Part shown: piece after piece, positions 6,877 through 12,653 of the stretch
Numbering within the stretch: position 1 is the stretch's first letter
Layout: the number at the start of each line of letters is the position of its first letter
From: Anaerolineales bacterium
GTDB taxonomy: Bacteria; Chloroflexota; Anaerolineae; Anaerolineales; Villigracilaceae
DNA length: 64,000 bases
Reading direction: 5' to 3'
NCBI GenBank assembly: GCA_014860745.1
Contig: JACZJC010000049.1
Location: 1-64,000, forward strand
Position numbers and translations under genes: made by a program
The notes under the pieces: model-generated
What the model saw: the letters and a program-made list of their open reading frames with translations, nothing else
What the model was told of the DNA's origin: nothing
The model's database searches: none

Positions 6877-7330
6877 GTTCCCTCCCCTTATCAAACGCCA
6901 AATTGATATTCTTCAATTCCAGAGTGTATACATTTATTAGTTCACAAAGGGAATTATGTACATTCAGTTCATTTGGAACAATTACTGCTTCTCCAATTTC
7001 AATAAGAGTCTTGCCAATTTGTCGAAAAATATTATCTCGAGTATCGTACATAGTATTGTTATACCCGTTATCACCTGAGATGTTAAAAAAAATATCATCA
7101 ACTATTAAGTTCAGCATGAAAATTAGGCATCGTAGAGATTCGTCCTCAACATTTTTAAGTTTTTCTTGCAAGCTCCTTATTTCACCGCTTACAACTTGTG
7201 GATGTTTTTCTGAAATTAACAACAATCCTGTAGTAACTAATAATTCCCTAACAGCTTGGTTTTTCATTAGCGGCTTCGACCTCCCTTTTGGAGTGTTATT
7301 TATAGATCCAGCCCGATATTCATTGCCCAT
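6863..7330 (-). CDS. Unrecognised soluble helical protein, first gene of the PRTase operon
   Basis: 155 aa from the first ATG, or 134 aa from the internal ATG at 7267; neither has a strong ribosome site at ideal spacing (GGGAGG lies 13 bases before the second). The protein is mostly helical. Its central part reads LRCLIFMLNLIVDDIFFNISGD, and the tail is LELKNINLAFDKGREHVAN. No catalytic motif is visible and the family is not recognised. Its end overlaps the next membrane-protein gene. It opens a compact minus-strand operon whose base composition is as AT-rich as the neighbouring DGQHR module. Confidence 0.5.
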   Translation of the reverse strand: MGNEYRAGSINNTPKGRSKPLMKNQAVRELLVTTGLLLISEKHPQVVSGEIRSLQEKLKNVEDESLRCLIFMLNLIVDDIFFNISGDNGYNNTMYDTRDNIFRQIGKTLIEIGEAVIVPNELNVHNSLCELINVYTLELKNINLAFDKGREHVAN

Positions 7331-7508
7331 ATATGGGGGGGCAGTTTAAGTCAGACCCTAAATATGGTAATTGTTGCTTTATATTATAGCACTCAAATGT
7401 TCGAATTCAAGAGGCTAAGGGGTAATGGGTAATAGGGAAAAGATCGTGGATAGCGCATAACCTCACCGTACTTAGGAAGGGTTTCAACCCGCACGACGCG
7501 AAGAACAA
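7331..7508. other. Intergenic stretch upstream of the PRTase operon
   Basis: No gene seen. It holds a G8 tract (7336-7341 region), the 16-base motif AAGTCAGACCCTAAAT (7348-7363) whose reverse complement recurs at 35033-35048, and a heptamer repeat GGTAATG-GGTAATA at 7421-7434. The minus-strand promoter of the PRTase operon should lie here, but I cannot pick it out with confidence. Confidence 0.5.
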
Positions 7509-7545
7509 GAGAACGCTGGGATGAATGTCCCAGTATTTTTGGTTT
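7509..7545 (+). repeat. REP-type hairpin, copy 1
   Basis: GAGAACGCTGGGATGAATGTCCCAGTATTTTTGGTTT: stem CTGGGA...TCCCAG around a fixed ATGAATG-type loop and followed by T5. Copies 2 and 3 (8539-8576, 9351-9388) bracket the transposase pseudogene, so this is a dispersed member of the same family lying in front of the MNT/HEPN operon. It can also work as a terminator. Confidence 0.75.
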
Positions 7546-7586
7546 GTGTGGGAATAGAGAGTTGGGAAAACAGGTAAAATAAGGGT

Positions 7587-7925
7587 ATGAAAGCAAAAGT
7601 CCCTGCCAAGATACGCAGACTCATGAAAGAGTTCAAGGAAGGGCTTGTCCGCATTTATGGGGATAAGCTTAAAGCCGTCTATTTATACGGCTCCTATGCG
7701 CGTGGGGATTACCGCGAGGGCTCGGATGTGGATGTGATGATTTTGCTGAAAAACTACAGGAATTATTGGAAAGAGCAAAGCAAGATCAGCCAGTTGGCAA
7801 GTGACATCTCTTTGGAGTATGAAGTTACTGTAAGTTGTATCTTCGTCAAAGAAATCCAATGGGAAACCACCAGCAATGAAAGACCTCTCATTTATAACAT
7901 CCGCAAAGAAGGGCTCCCTGCATGA
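7587..7925 (+). CDS. MNT-type nucleotidyltransferase antitoxin
   Basis: 112 aa, the usual size for a minimal nucleotidyltransferase. The active-site signature GSYARGDYREGSDVDVMI (about residues 36-53) has the GS, Arg and two Asp residues that bind metal and nucleotide. In MNT/HEPN pairs this enzyme silences the HEPN RNase, in studied cases by AMPylating it. The stop overlaps the HEPN start (ATGA). Together with the next two genes it forms a compact operon. Family assignment is firm; the AMPylation mechanism is taken from related systems. Confidence 0.88.
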   Translation: MKAKVPAKIRRLMKEFKEGLVRIYGDKLKAVYLYGSYARGDYREGSDVDVMILLKNYRNYWKEQSKISQLASDISLEYEVTVSCIFVKEIQWETTSNERPLIYNIRKEGLPA

Positions 7926-8308
7926 AGGATTATTCCAGCAAGCTATTCAGCAAAGCGCAGGATGCCATTGAAGCGGCTGAAGCCTTATTGAATATCAATA
8001 AAGCAGAGTTTGCCGCAGGTCGCGCCTATTATGCGATGTTTTATGTTGCTGAGGCGTTGCTGTATAACGAATTCGATTTGAAATTCAGTCAGCATGGTCA
8101 AGTCATTGCGGCATATGGAAAGAACTTTGCCAAGACCAAAGCACTTGACCCAAAATTCCACCGTTGGATGCGTGATGGATTCGACAAGAGAATTACAGGC
8201 GATTATGGCGTGGATACGGGGATTGAGGATGAAATCGTATCTACGATGATAAATCAAGCGCGGGAGTTTATGTTGGTGGCGCAGAAGTATCTGAAAGACA
8301 AGGAATGA
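7922..8308 (+). CDS. HEPN-domain protein (UPF0332-like), likely toxin partner of MNT
   Basis: 128 aa, all helical. The start KLFSKAQDAIEAAEALL and the core AAGRAYYAMFYVAEALL (about residues 37-53) are typical of the UPF0332 branch of HEPN proteins. The later segment KFHRWMRDGFDKRITGDYG is also characteristic. The canonical RxxxxH nuclease motif is not obvious, so RNase activity is uncertain in this branch. It overlaps the MNT stop upstream and its own stop overlaps the DUF2283 start (ATGA). This is most likely a toxin-antitoxin or defence-related pair. Confidence 0.82.
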   Translation: MKDYSSKLFSKAQDAIEAAEALLNINKAEFAAGRAYYAMFYVAEALLYNEFDLKFSQHGQVIAAYGKNFAKTKALDPKFHRWMRDGFDKRITGDYGVDTGIEDEIVSTMINQAREFMLVAQKYLKDKE

Positions 8309-8517
8309 TAGACATTAAAGTCTATTATGACCGTGAAGGCAATACGCTCACGGTTTGGTTCGGCAATCCCGCTGATGAATATGTCGCCGAAGAAACAGGC
8401 GAAGAGATTGTGCTGATGAAAGACCGCGAGGGGAAGGTCATTGGGTTTGAGAAGTTGAATTTCACGGGACAGGTTGGCGATGCAATAAAGGTTGCATTTG
8501 AAACGGTTGCGGTCTAA
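8305..8517 (+). CDS. DUF2283 small protein
   Basis: 70 aa. The pattern VYYDREGNTLTVWFG, then EETGEEIVLMKDREGKVIGFEKLNF, is that of the DUF2283 family, a small beta-rich protein of unknown function often found beside toxin-antitoxin genes. It is translationally coupled to the HEPN gene by an ATGA overlap. It could be an accessory antitoxin or a regulator of the operon; nothing in the sequence decides. Confidence 0.82.
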   Translation: MIDIKVYYDREGNTLTVWFGNPADEYVAEETGEEIVLMKDREGKVIGFEKLNFTGQVGDAIKVAFETVAV

Positions 8518-8538
8518 AACAGAAATTTAGCAAAATGA

Positions 8539-8576
8539 GAGAACACTGGGATGAATGTCCCAGTGTTTTTGATTTG
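8539..8576 (+). repeat. REP-type hairpin, copy 2 (left flank of transposase)
   Basis: GAGAACACTGGGATGAATGTCCCAGTGTTTTTGATTT: stem ACACTGGGA...TCCCAGTGT with T5. It lies directly after the DUF2283 gene and about 165 bases before the transposase start. The ORF-track start at 8551 falls inside this hairpin and is not a real start. Confidence 0.8.
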
Positions 8577-9069
8577 GGTGGAATGTCCGCGTGATGGGGG
8601 AAGGGGCGATATCATACCCTTTGGGTACCCGTCAGGGCAGATGGATGAATTGTCGGGGAAACCGTCTATGCAAGAGGGGATGGTGGATGGCGATGGGTGG
8701 GTCCGCCCTTACGGTGACCACGTCATTTATAATTTCGTCATGACGAAATTCGACCCGCAAAATACCCCTTCGGGGCACTTGCATCATCGTCGCTCCATTC
8801 GATTGAAAGGATATGATTACGCACAAGCAGGCGCGTATTATGTCACCATTGTGGCGTGGCGAAGAGATTTCTTGTTTGGGGAGGTTGTGAACGGGGAAAT
8901 GATATTGAACGAGCACGGTCTAATTGCAGATGGGTGTTGGCGCGAAATTCCAAAGCATTTTCCACATGTGGAATTGGGGGCGTATGTCGTTATGCCCAAT
9001 CATGTGCATGCAATTATCGTTATTAATCCTATGGGTGAAAATCGGATTGCGACAAATACATCGCAATCC

Positions 9070-9097
9070 GTAGGGGCGAGGCATGCCTCGCCCCTAC
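9070..9097. repeat. Perfect palindrome inserted in the transposase gene
   Basis: GTAGGGGCGAG-GCATGC-CTCGCCCCTAC is a 28-base perfect palindrome. It keeps the reading frame only together with adjoining bases. Related GTAAGGGCG...CGCCCCTAC elements occur near 30230-30376 and 61653-61718. Confidence 0.7.
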
Positions 9098-9216
9098 GCC
9101 CACGCGGGGCATCATCAGGTTCATTGGGTGCAATCGTCGGGTCTTTTAAATCCGCTGTGACAAAACGAATCGGACGCGAATTGAACGAAACAGGTATCTG
9201 GCAGCGCAATTATGGA

Positions 9217-9240
9217 GCCTGCCCTGAGCCTGTCGAAGGG
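9217..9240. repeat. CCTGCCCTGAGC..GTCGAAGGG micro-element
   Basis: GCCTGCCCTGAGCCTGTCGAAGGG disrupts the transposase at its predicted catalytic tyrosine. A second copy with two changes (GCCTGCCCTGAGCTTGCCGAAGGG) lies at 45072-45095 inside a different repeat. In translation it gives the peptide CPEPVEG, which I have seen as a recurring artefact in many bacterial proteins. Confidence 0.7.
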
Positions 9241-9350
9241 AACACATCATCCGCGATGAGAAGGATTTGCAGAATAAAACGGATTACATTGAGGCGAATC
9301 CGCTTTTGTGGGATGAAGATGACGAGAATCCAGCCAATATAAAATAACCC

Positions 9351-9388
9351 GAGAACACTGGGATGAATATCCCAGTGTTTTTGATTTA
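9351..9388 (+). repeat. REP-type hairpin, copy 3 (right flank of transposase)
   Basis: GAGAACACTGGGATGAATATCCCAGTGTTTTTGATTT lies four bases after the true stop of the transposase pseudogene. It is identical to copy 2 except for one loop base (ATAT for ATGT). Confidence 0.8.
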
Positions 9389-9457
9389 AACCTGTCAGTT
9401 CTGCAAAAGGCGGCTAACAATTCTGTAAATCATAAACCTTGCCAAATCCAATAGGCA

Positions 9458-9475
9458 TTGTGATAATAATCACAA
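9458..9475. promoter_or_regulatory. CRP/FNR-type operator candidate
   Basis: TTGTGAT-AATA-ATCACAA is a perfect 7-4-7 inverted repeat containing TGTGA-N6-TCACA, the CRP consensus spacing. It lies 170 bases before the 101-aa gene in a gene-free stretch (9389-9644). A CRP-family regulator is a reasonable guess for the binding protein; no such regulator is encoded in the window. Confidence 0.45.
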
Positions 9476-9547
9476 AACGGGGCAATCCGCACCAGAAAAC
9501 GATCTTACACATGCTCCCCAAACATATCCACACAAAAAACCGCAGGC

Positions 9548-9600
9548 AGTACAGGATTAGTACAGGAACAGTACAGGATTCAAAATAGAATCGTATAGGA
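9548..9600 (+). repeat. Helically phased 11-bp repeats before the 101-aa gene
   Basis: AGTACAGGA occurs at 9548, 9559 and 9570, exactly 11 bases apart. A weaker unit CGTATAGGA is at 9592, again on the 11-base grid. Such phasing puts every copy on the same face of the helix, as in operators for cooperatively bound regulators or in iterons. It ends 45 bases before the start codon at 9645. Confidence 0.6.
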
Positions 9601-9644
9601 TACAGCTAGCAATAGCATCCCCGATACAGACAGGAGTTTATGAC

Positions 9645-9950
9645 ATGAAAGTGACCTTCAATCAATCCATTCAGGCAATGTGGGGCAGGATGGGCGGTCT
9701 GGTCTTCCGCCGTTCACACAACGGCAGGGTGGTGGTGGCAGCCGCGCCTGATATGTCCCGCGTAAAATGGAGCGATGCCCAGCAGGCACACCGTCAACGC
9801 TTTAAGGAGGCGGTCGCCTATGCCCGCGCCGCCATGGCAGATGAAACCGCCCGCGGGAAGTATATGGAGATCGCCGCCAAACAAGGCAAACGTCCCTTCG
9901 ACATGGCGGTCTCGGATTATTTCAAAGGCAGGAATTTACTGGAGGGGTAG
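9645..9950 (+). CDS. Conserved hypothetical small basic protein
   Basis: 101 aa, basic, no membrane segment. The first third (GRMGGLVFRRSHNGRVVV) looks like a beta-hairpin. The rest is helical (SDAQQAHRQRFKEAVAYARAAM...KQGKRPFDMAVSDYF). I have an impression of similar proteins in other Chloroflexota and in some prophages but cannot name a family. The ribosome site is CAGGAG. It is preceded by phased 11-bp repeats and a CRP-like palindrome, so its expression may be tightly controlled. Function unknown. Confidence 0.65.
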   Translation: MKVTFNQSIQAMWGRMGGLVFRRSHNGRVVVAAAPDMSRVKWSDAQQAHRQRFKEAVAYARAAMADETARGKYMEIAAKQGKRPFDMAVSDYFKGRNLLEG

Positions 9951-10045
9951 AACAGACACGGTCATGATATCCGCAATCGTTGGTTCCCTCCCATTCCCAC
10001 CACGGGGGGATTGTCCGCCCTGCCAGCGTGGATAAAATCTGGTGC

Positions 10046-10876
10046 ATGAAAATCAAAACTTATTTTCCCGCCATTGTCACTTCTTTGCTTTCGCTGCTTG
10101 TTCTTATCGGCATACCCGCCTGGTTCCTCATCAACGCCTTCACCTCCAAATATCCCGAAGACGTCTCCACCAAGATCTCCCTCTCCCTCAAACAGGCGCT
10201 TCCGCTTGTTGCCCTGATCATTGTCTTTCTCTGGCTTGGCGCAGGCGTGGATTTTGGACTGACCCGCATCAAAGACAAAGCAAGACGCAAAGCCGCTTCG
10301 CTGATCGTCTATCTCGCCTCTTTCTTCGTTTGTCTTGTCCTGCCCCTCCTCAGTCTGGTATTCGTCTATGGCATTTTCTCCGCTGGCGAAGGCTGGAAGA
10401 AACTCCCCGCTCCGCCAGAAACACCCGTTGCCGTGGCAGCAGGCGGGGGCAGTTCCCTCACCATCGAAACCGAAAATGGAAATTATTACTACTGCTGGGT
10501 CAAGAACCTCGCAGGGTGCTGGCAGCCCGATGACAAACCCAGCTCCCCCGTGATCGGAAGCGAAAATAACACTACCGAGGTAACAGGCAACATGCCCCAG
10601 ATCGCCCCGCCTGATGGAGTGGTCAGCATGCTTGGCATCTCCCACCGCAACGGTCCCGAACTGTTTGAATTCCATTACGCGGTACTCGAAGACGGTACGG
10701 TCTGGTATCTTGAGCGCGAGGTCAATAGCTATGGAGCATGGTTCATCACAGGCTTGCTTGCCATGCTTGTCGTCCCGATTTTATTTTGCTCCCTCGTTTT
10801 CTTCGCAGGGGTAGGCGTCAGTTCTCTTGCCCGTTGGCTGGCGGGGCGTATCTGGCGCGAGTTCGAAACCGCGTAA
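10046..10876 (+). CDS. Membrane protein of unknown function with extracytoplasmic central domain
   Basis: 276 aa from ATG 10046; the ORF-track extension upstream reads through repeat-like GC-rich DNA. Three N-terminal hydrophobic segments (IVTSLLSLLVLIGIPAWFLI, ALPLVALIIVFLWLGAGV, ASLIVYLASFFVCLVLPLLSLVFVYGIF) come first. They are followed by a polar domain of about 110 residues with two Cys (YYYCWVKNLAGCW), probably outside the membrane. A last pair of helices (FITGLLAMLVVPILFCSLVFF) and a basic tail complete the protein. No enzyme motif is visible and the family is not recognised. It ends at a bidirectional terminator shared with the OsmC-like gene. Confidence 0.65.
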   Translation: MKIKTYFPAIVTSLLSLLVLIGIPAWFLINAFTSKYPEDVSTKISLSLKQALPLVALIIVFLWLGAGVDFGLTRIKDKARRKAASLIVYLASFFVCLVLPLLSLVFVYGIFSAGEGWKKLPAPPETPVAVAAGGGSSLTIETENGNYYYCWVKNLAGCWQPDDKPSSPVIGSENNTTEVTGNMPQIAPPDGVVSMLGISHRNGPELFEFHYAVLEDGTVWYLEREVNSYGAWFITGLLAMLVVPILFCSLVFFAGVGVSSLARWLAGRIWREFETA

Positions 10877-10877
10877 C

Positions 10878-10911
10878 AAAAATATCCTTCTCAAACGAGA
10901 AGGATATTTTT
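10878..10911. terminator. Bidirectional intrinsic terminator
   Basis: AAAAATATCCTTCTC-AAAC-GAGAAGGATATTTTT, a perfect 15-base stem, lies between the converging membrane-protein and OsmC genes. Confidence 0.88.
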
Positions 10912-10913
10912 CT

Positions 10914-11318
10914 CTATACTTCGACCACTTCCGCCTCATGCGTGATCTCCAGCGCGTCCTTCAACGTGGCATACACCGAGCAATATTTTTCCTCGCTGAT
11001 TCGAATCGCCTGCTTTAACTTCTCGATATCAATGCCCCTGCCAATTGCCTGATAACGGATGTGGATCTTGCGAAACCGCCACGGCGGAGTTTCATCCTGC
11101 AGCGCCTCTGCCGTCACGTTGAGCTGCTCCACTCCCTGGCGCTGTTTCTTTAAGATTTCCACTACGTCATACGATGTGCATCCGATCAACGCCATTGGCA
11201 GCAAATCCGAAGGACTGACTCCCTTTGGCTTGTTCAGGATGATCTGATGGTTTTCGTTGTCCTGAAGAATGAATTGCTGTTCAGGGTTCCATGTGAGGTG
11301 AACTTGTTTGGTCGCCAT
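10914..11318 (-). CDS. OsmC/Ohr-family protein
   Basis: 134 aa. The two redox cysteines of the family are present: GCTSYDVVEIL (near residue 47) and EEKYCSVYATL (near residue 112). The Arg/Glu environment (NKPKGVSPSDLLPMALIGC) is also typical. OsmC proteins reduce organic hydroperoxides using these thiols. The short length and the KPKGVSPSDLL start place it with the YhfA/OsmC-like branch rather than Ohr proper. It is a single gene ending at the shared terminator, with its start divergent from the YhhN gene. Confidence 0.87.
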   Translation of the reverse strand: MATKQVHLTWNPEQQFILQDNENHQIILNKPKGVSPSDLLPMALIGCTSYDVVEILKKQRQGVEQLNVTAEALQDETPPWRFRKIHIRYQAIGRGIDIEKLKQAIRISEEKYCSVYATLKDALEITHEAEVVEV

Positions 11319-11400
11319 GTCCGCAGTATAGCACCTCCCAAGTCATCGGCGGAGTGATCTCCTCATTGATTATGGTACGATAACGGCGGGAGGCTCGTTT

Positions 11401-12066
11401 ATGCTTATCTTTTTGATACTCGCGTTCGTTTTTGCCGCGCTCGAAGCGCTGGCATTGCACAAAAACTGGTTCAAGCTCGAAGTCATTGCCAAGCCGGGTG
11501 TGATGGTTTTTCTCTTTCTCTGGCTCTGGCTGTCCGCTGGGCTGGATGGCGCACTGCTGTGGTTCGGGCTTGGGATTCTTCTATCCGTCACAGGGGATGT
11601 GCTGCTGATGATCTCGCTGGATAAATTTTTCCTCGCGGGGCTGGTTGCATTCCTGCTCGCGCACATCGCCTACATTGTCGGATTCAATATCCCCATCCCG
11701 CAGATGAACTTCTTCGGGGTCGTCTTTGCCGTGATGATCGGCATTGGCGGGGCGCGGGTCATCCGCCGCATTCTGGACCGTCTGCCTGGCAGTGGAAACG
11801 AGCGGATGCGCCTCCCGATCATTGTCTACAGCACCGTCATTTCCGTGATGCTGCTCTCCGCGATGTTGAAACTCGTGGATATTTCATGGGATGCCAGCGC
11901 CGCCCTCCTCGTCAGCCTTGGCGCGTTCCTGTTCTATCTCTCAGATATTATCCTCGCCTGGAACAAGTTCGTCGCGCCCATCCAGGGCGGGCGAATCTAC
12001 AACATCGCCGCCTATCACCTCGGACAGATCGCCTTGATCGCAGGGGTGATCGCTCAATTCGGCTGA
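11401..12066 (+). CDS. YhhN-family membrane protein (lysoplasmalogenase-like)
   Basis: 221 aa with about eight hydrophobic segments. The motif ILLSVTGDVLLMI (about residues 59-71) and the later LSDIILAWNKFV and YHLGQIALIAG are hallmarks of the YhhN/TMEM86 family. Its studied members hydrolyse the vinyl-ether bond of lysoplasmalogen. Whether this bacterium makes plasmalogens is unknown, so the family is firm but the substrate is inference. It appears to be transcribed alone; the start at 11401 is the first in-frame ATG. Confidence 0.82.
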   Translation: MLIFLILAFVFAALEALALHKNWFKLEVIAKPGVMVFLFLWLWLSAGLDGALLWFGLGILLSVTGDVLLMISLDKFFLAGLVAFLLAHIAYIVGFNIPIPQMNFFGVVFAVMIGIGGARVIRRILDRLPGSGNERMRLPIIVYSTVISVMLLSAMLKLVDISWDASAALLVSLGAFLFYLSDIILAWNKFVAPIQGGRIYNIAAYHLGQIALIAGVIAQFG

Positions 12067-12161
12067 TAAGCTGCGCCGTCCATTGCTTGTGAACAATCTG
12101 TAATCTTTCCAGCGCGTTAACTCAGGTATCATCCACGAAATCTAAAAACAAAGGAAGAAGA

Positions 12162-12596
12162 ATGCAGCCTGTTTTCTTTATTATTTTGGTCGGTTTGATG
12201 GGTGGGATGGCAATCGGGGTGCAAAGCCCCATGTCCAGCATTATCAGTCAGCGTTTGGGGATGATCGAAAGCTCGTTCATCATCCACGCCAGCGGAGCGA
12301 TTGCAGCCTTGATTCCGCTTTTAGTTTTTGGCAACAAGCTCGGCGAATGGCGAAGCGTCCCGTGGTATGTGTTGGGGGCGGGCGCGTTTGGTCTCGTGGT
12401 CATTTCGTCCATGGGATATATGATTCCCCGCATCGGCGTTTCAGGCGCATTGATCACCCTGCTGGCGGGTCAATTGCTGGTTGGTTCATTCCTCGATCAT
12501 TTTGGTCTCTTGGGCGTTGCCCAGCGAACTGTGGACCTTCAGCGCATTATCGGTCTGGGTGTGGTCATGCTGGGTGTCTGGCTGACGGTGAAATGA
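12162..12596 (+). CDS. DMT-superfamily transporter, YdcZ/DUF606 type
   Basis: 144 aa with five hydrophobic segments, the half-size unit of the drug/metabolite transporter superfamily. Typical YdcZ features are the start VGLMGGMAIGVQSPMSSII, the central WYVLGAGAFGLVVISS and the end GLGVVMLGVWLTVK. Such proteins usually act as homodimers or as pairs of half-units, and substrates are mostly unknown. It has the ribosome site AAAGGAAGAAG and ends at a strong palindromic terminator. Confidence 0.82.
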   Translation: MQPVFFIILVGLMGGMAIGVQSPMSSIISQRLGMIESSFIIHASGAIAALIPLLVFGNKLGEWRSVPWYVLGAGAFGLVVISSMGYMIPRIGVSGALITLLAGQLLVGSFLDHFGLLGVAQRTVDLQRIIGLGVVMLGVWLTVK

Positions 12597-12604
12597 AATC
12601 TTTC

Positions 12605-12642
12605 AAACAAAAAGGACACGCATATGCGTGTCCTTTTTGTTT
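12605..12642. terminator. Bidirectional intrinsic terminator
   Basis: AAACAAAAAGGACACGCA-TATGCGTGTCCTTTTTGTTT is an almost perfect palindrome between the converging YdcZ and GHKL ATPase genes. Confidence 0.88.
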
Positions 12643-12653
12643 GGTAGTCGTTG

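Larger units (their letters stand above)
8740..9347 (+). pseudogene. REP-associated tyrosine transposase (RAYT, IS200-like Y1 family), frameshifted
   Basis: The protein opens MTKFDPQN and continues with HHRRSIRLKGYDYAQAGAYY and the HUH metal-binding motif VMPNHVHAIIVI. These identify a Y1/RAYT transposase, which handles single-stranded REP hairpins. A 26-base block, including GCCTGCCCTGAGCCTGTCGAAGGG, interrupts the gene right at NY|EHIIRDEKDLQNKTDYIEANP, where the catalytic tyrosine helix should be. It shifts the frame; the true end (NPANIK, stop at 9345) is in the next frame. Two more palindromic blocks are inserted in frame, encoding TPSGHL and GARHASPLRPRG. Hairpin copies flank the gene on both sides, so this is a dead REPtron. 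Confidence 0.8.

Noticed and set aside
8551-8739. N-terminal extension of the transposase ORF as given in the ORF track
   Set aside because: It starts inside the REP hairpin and runs through low-similarity DNA; ATG 8740 begins the recognisable MTKFDPQN protein.
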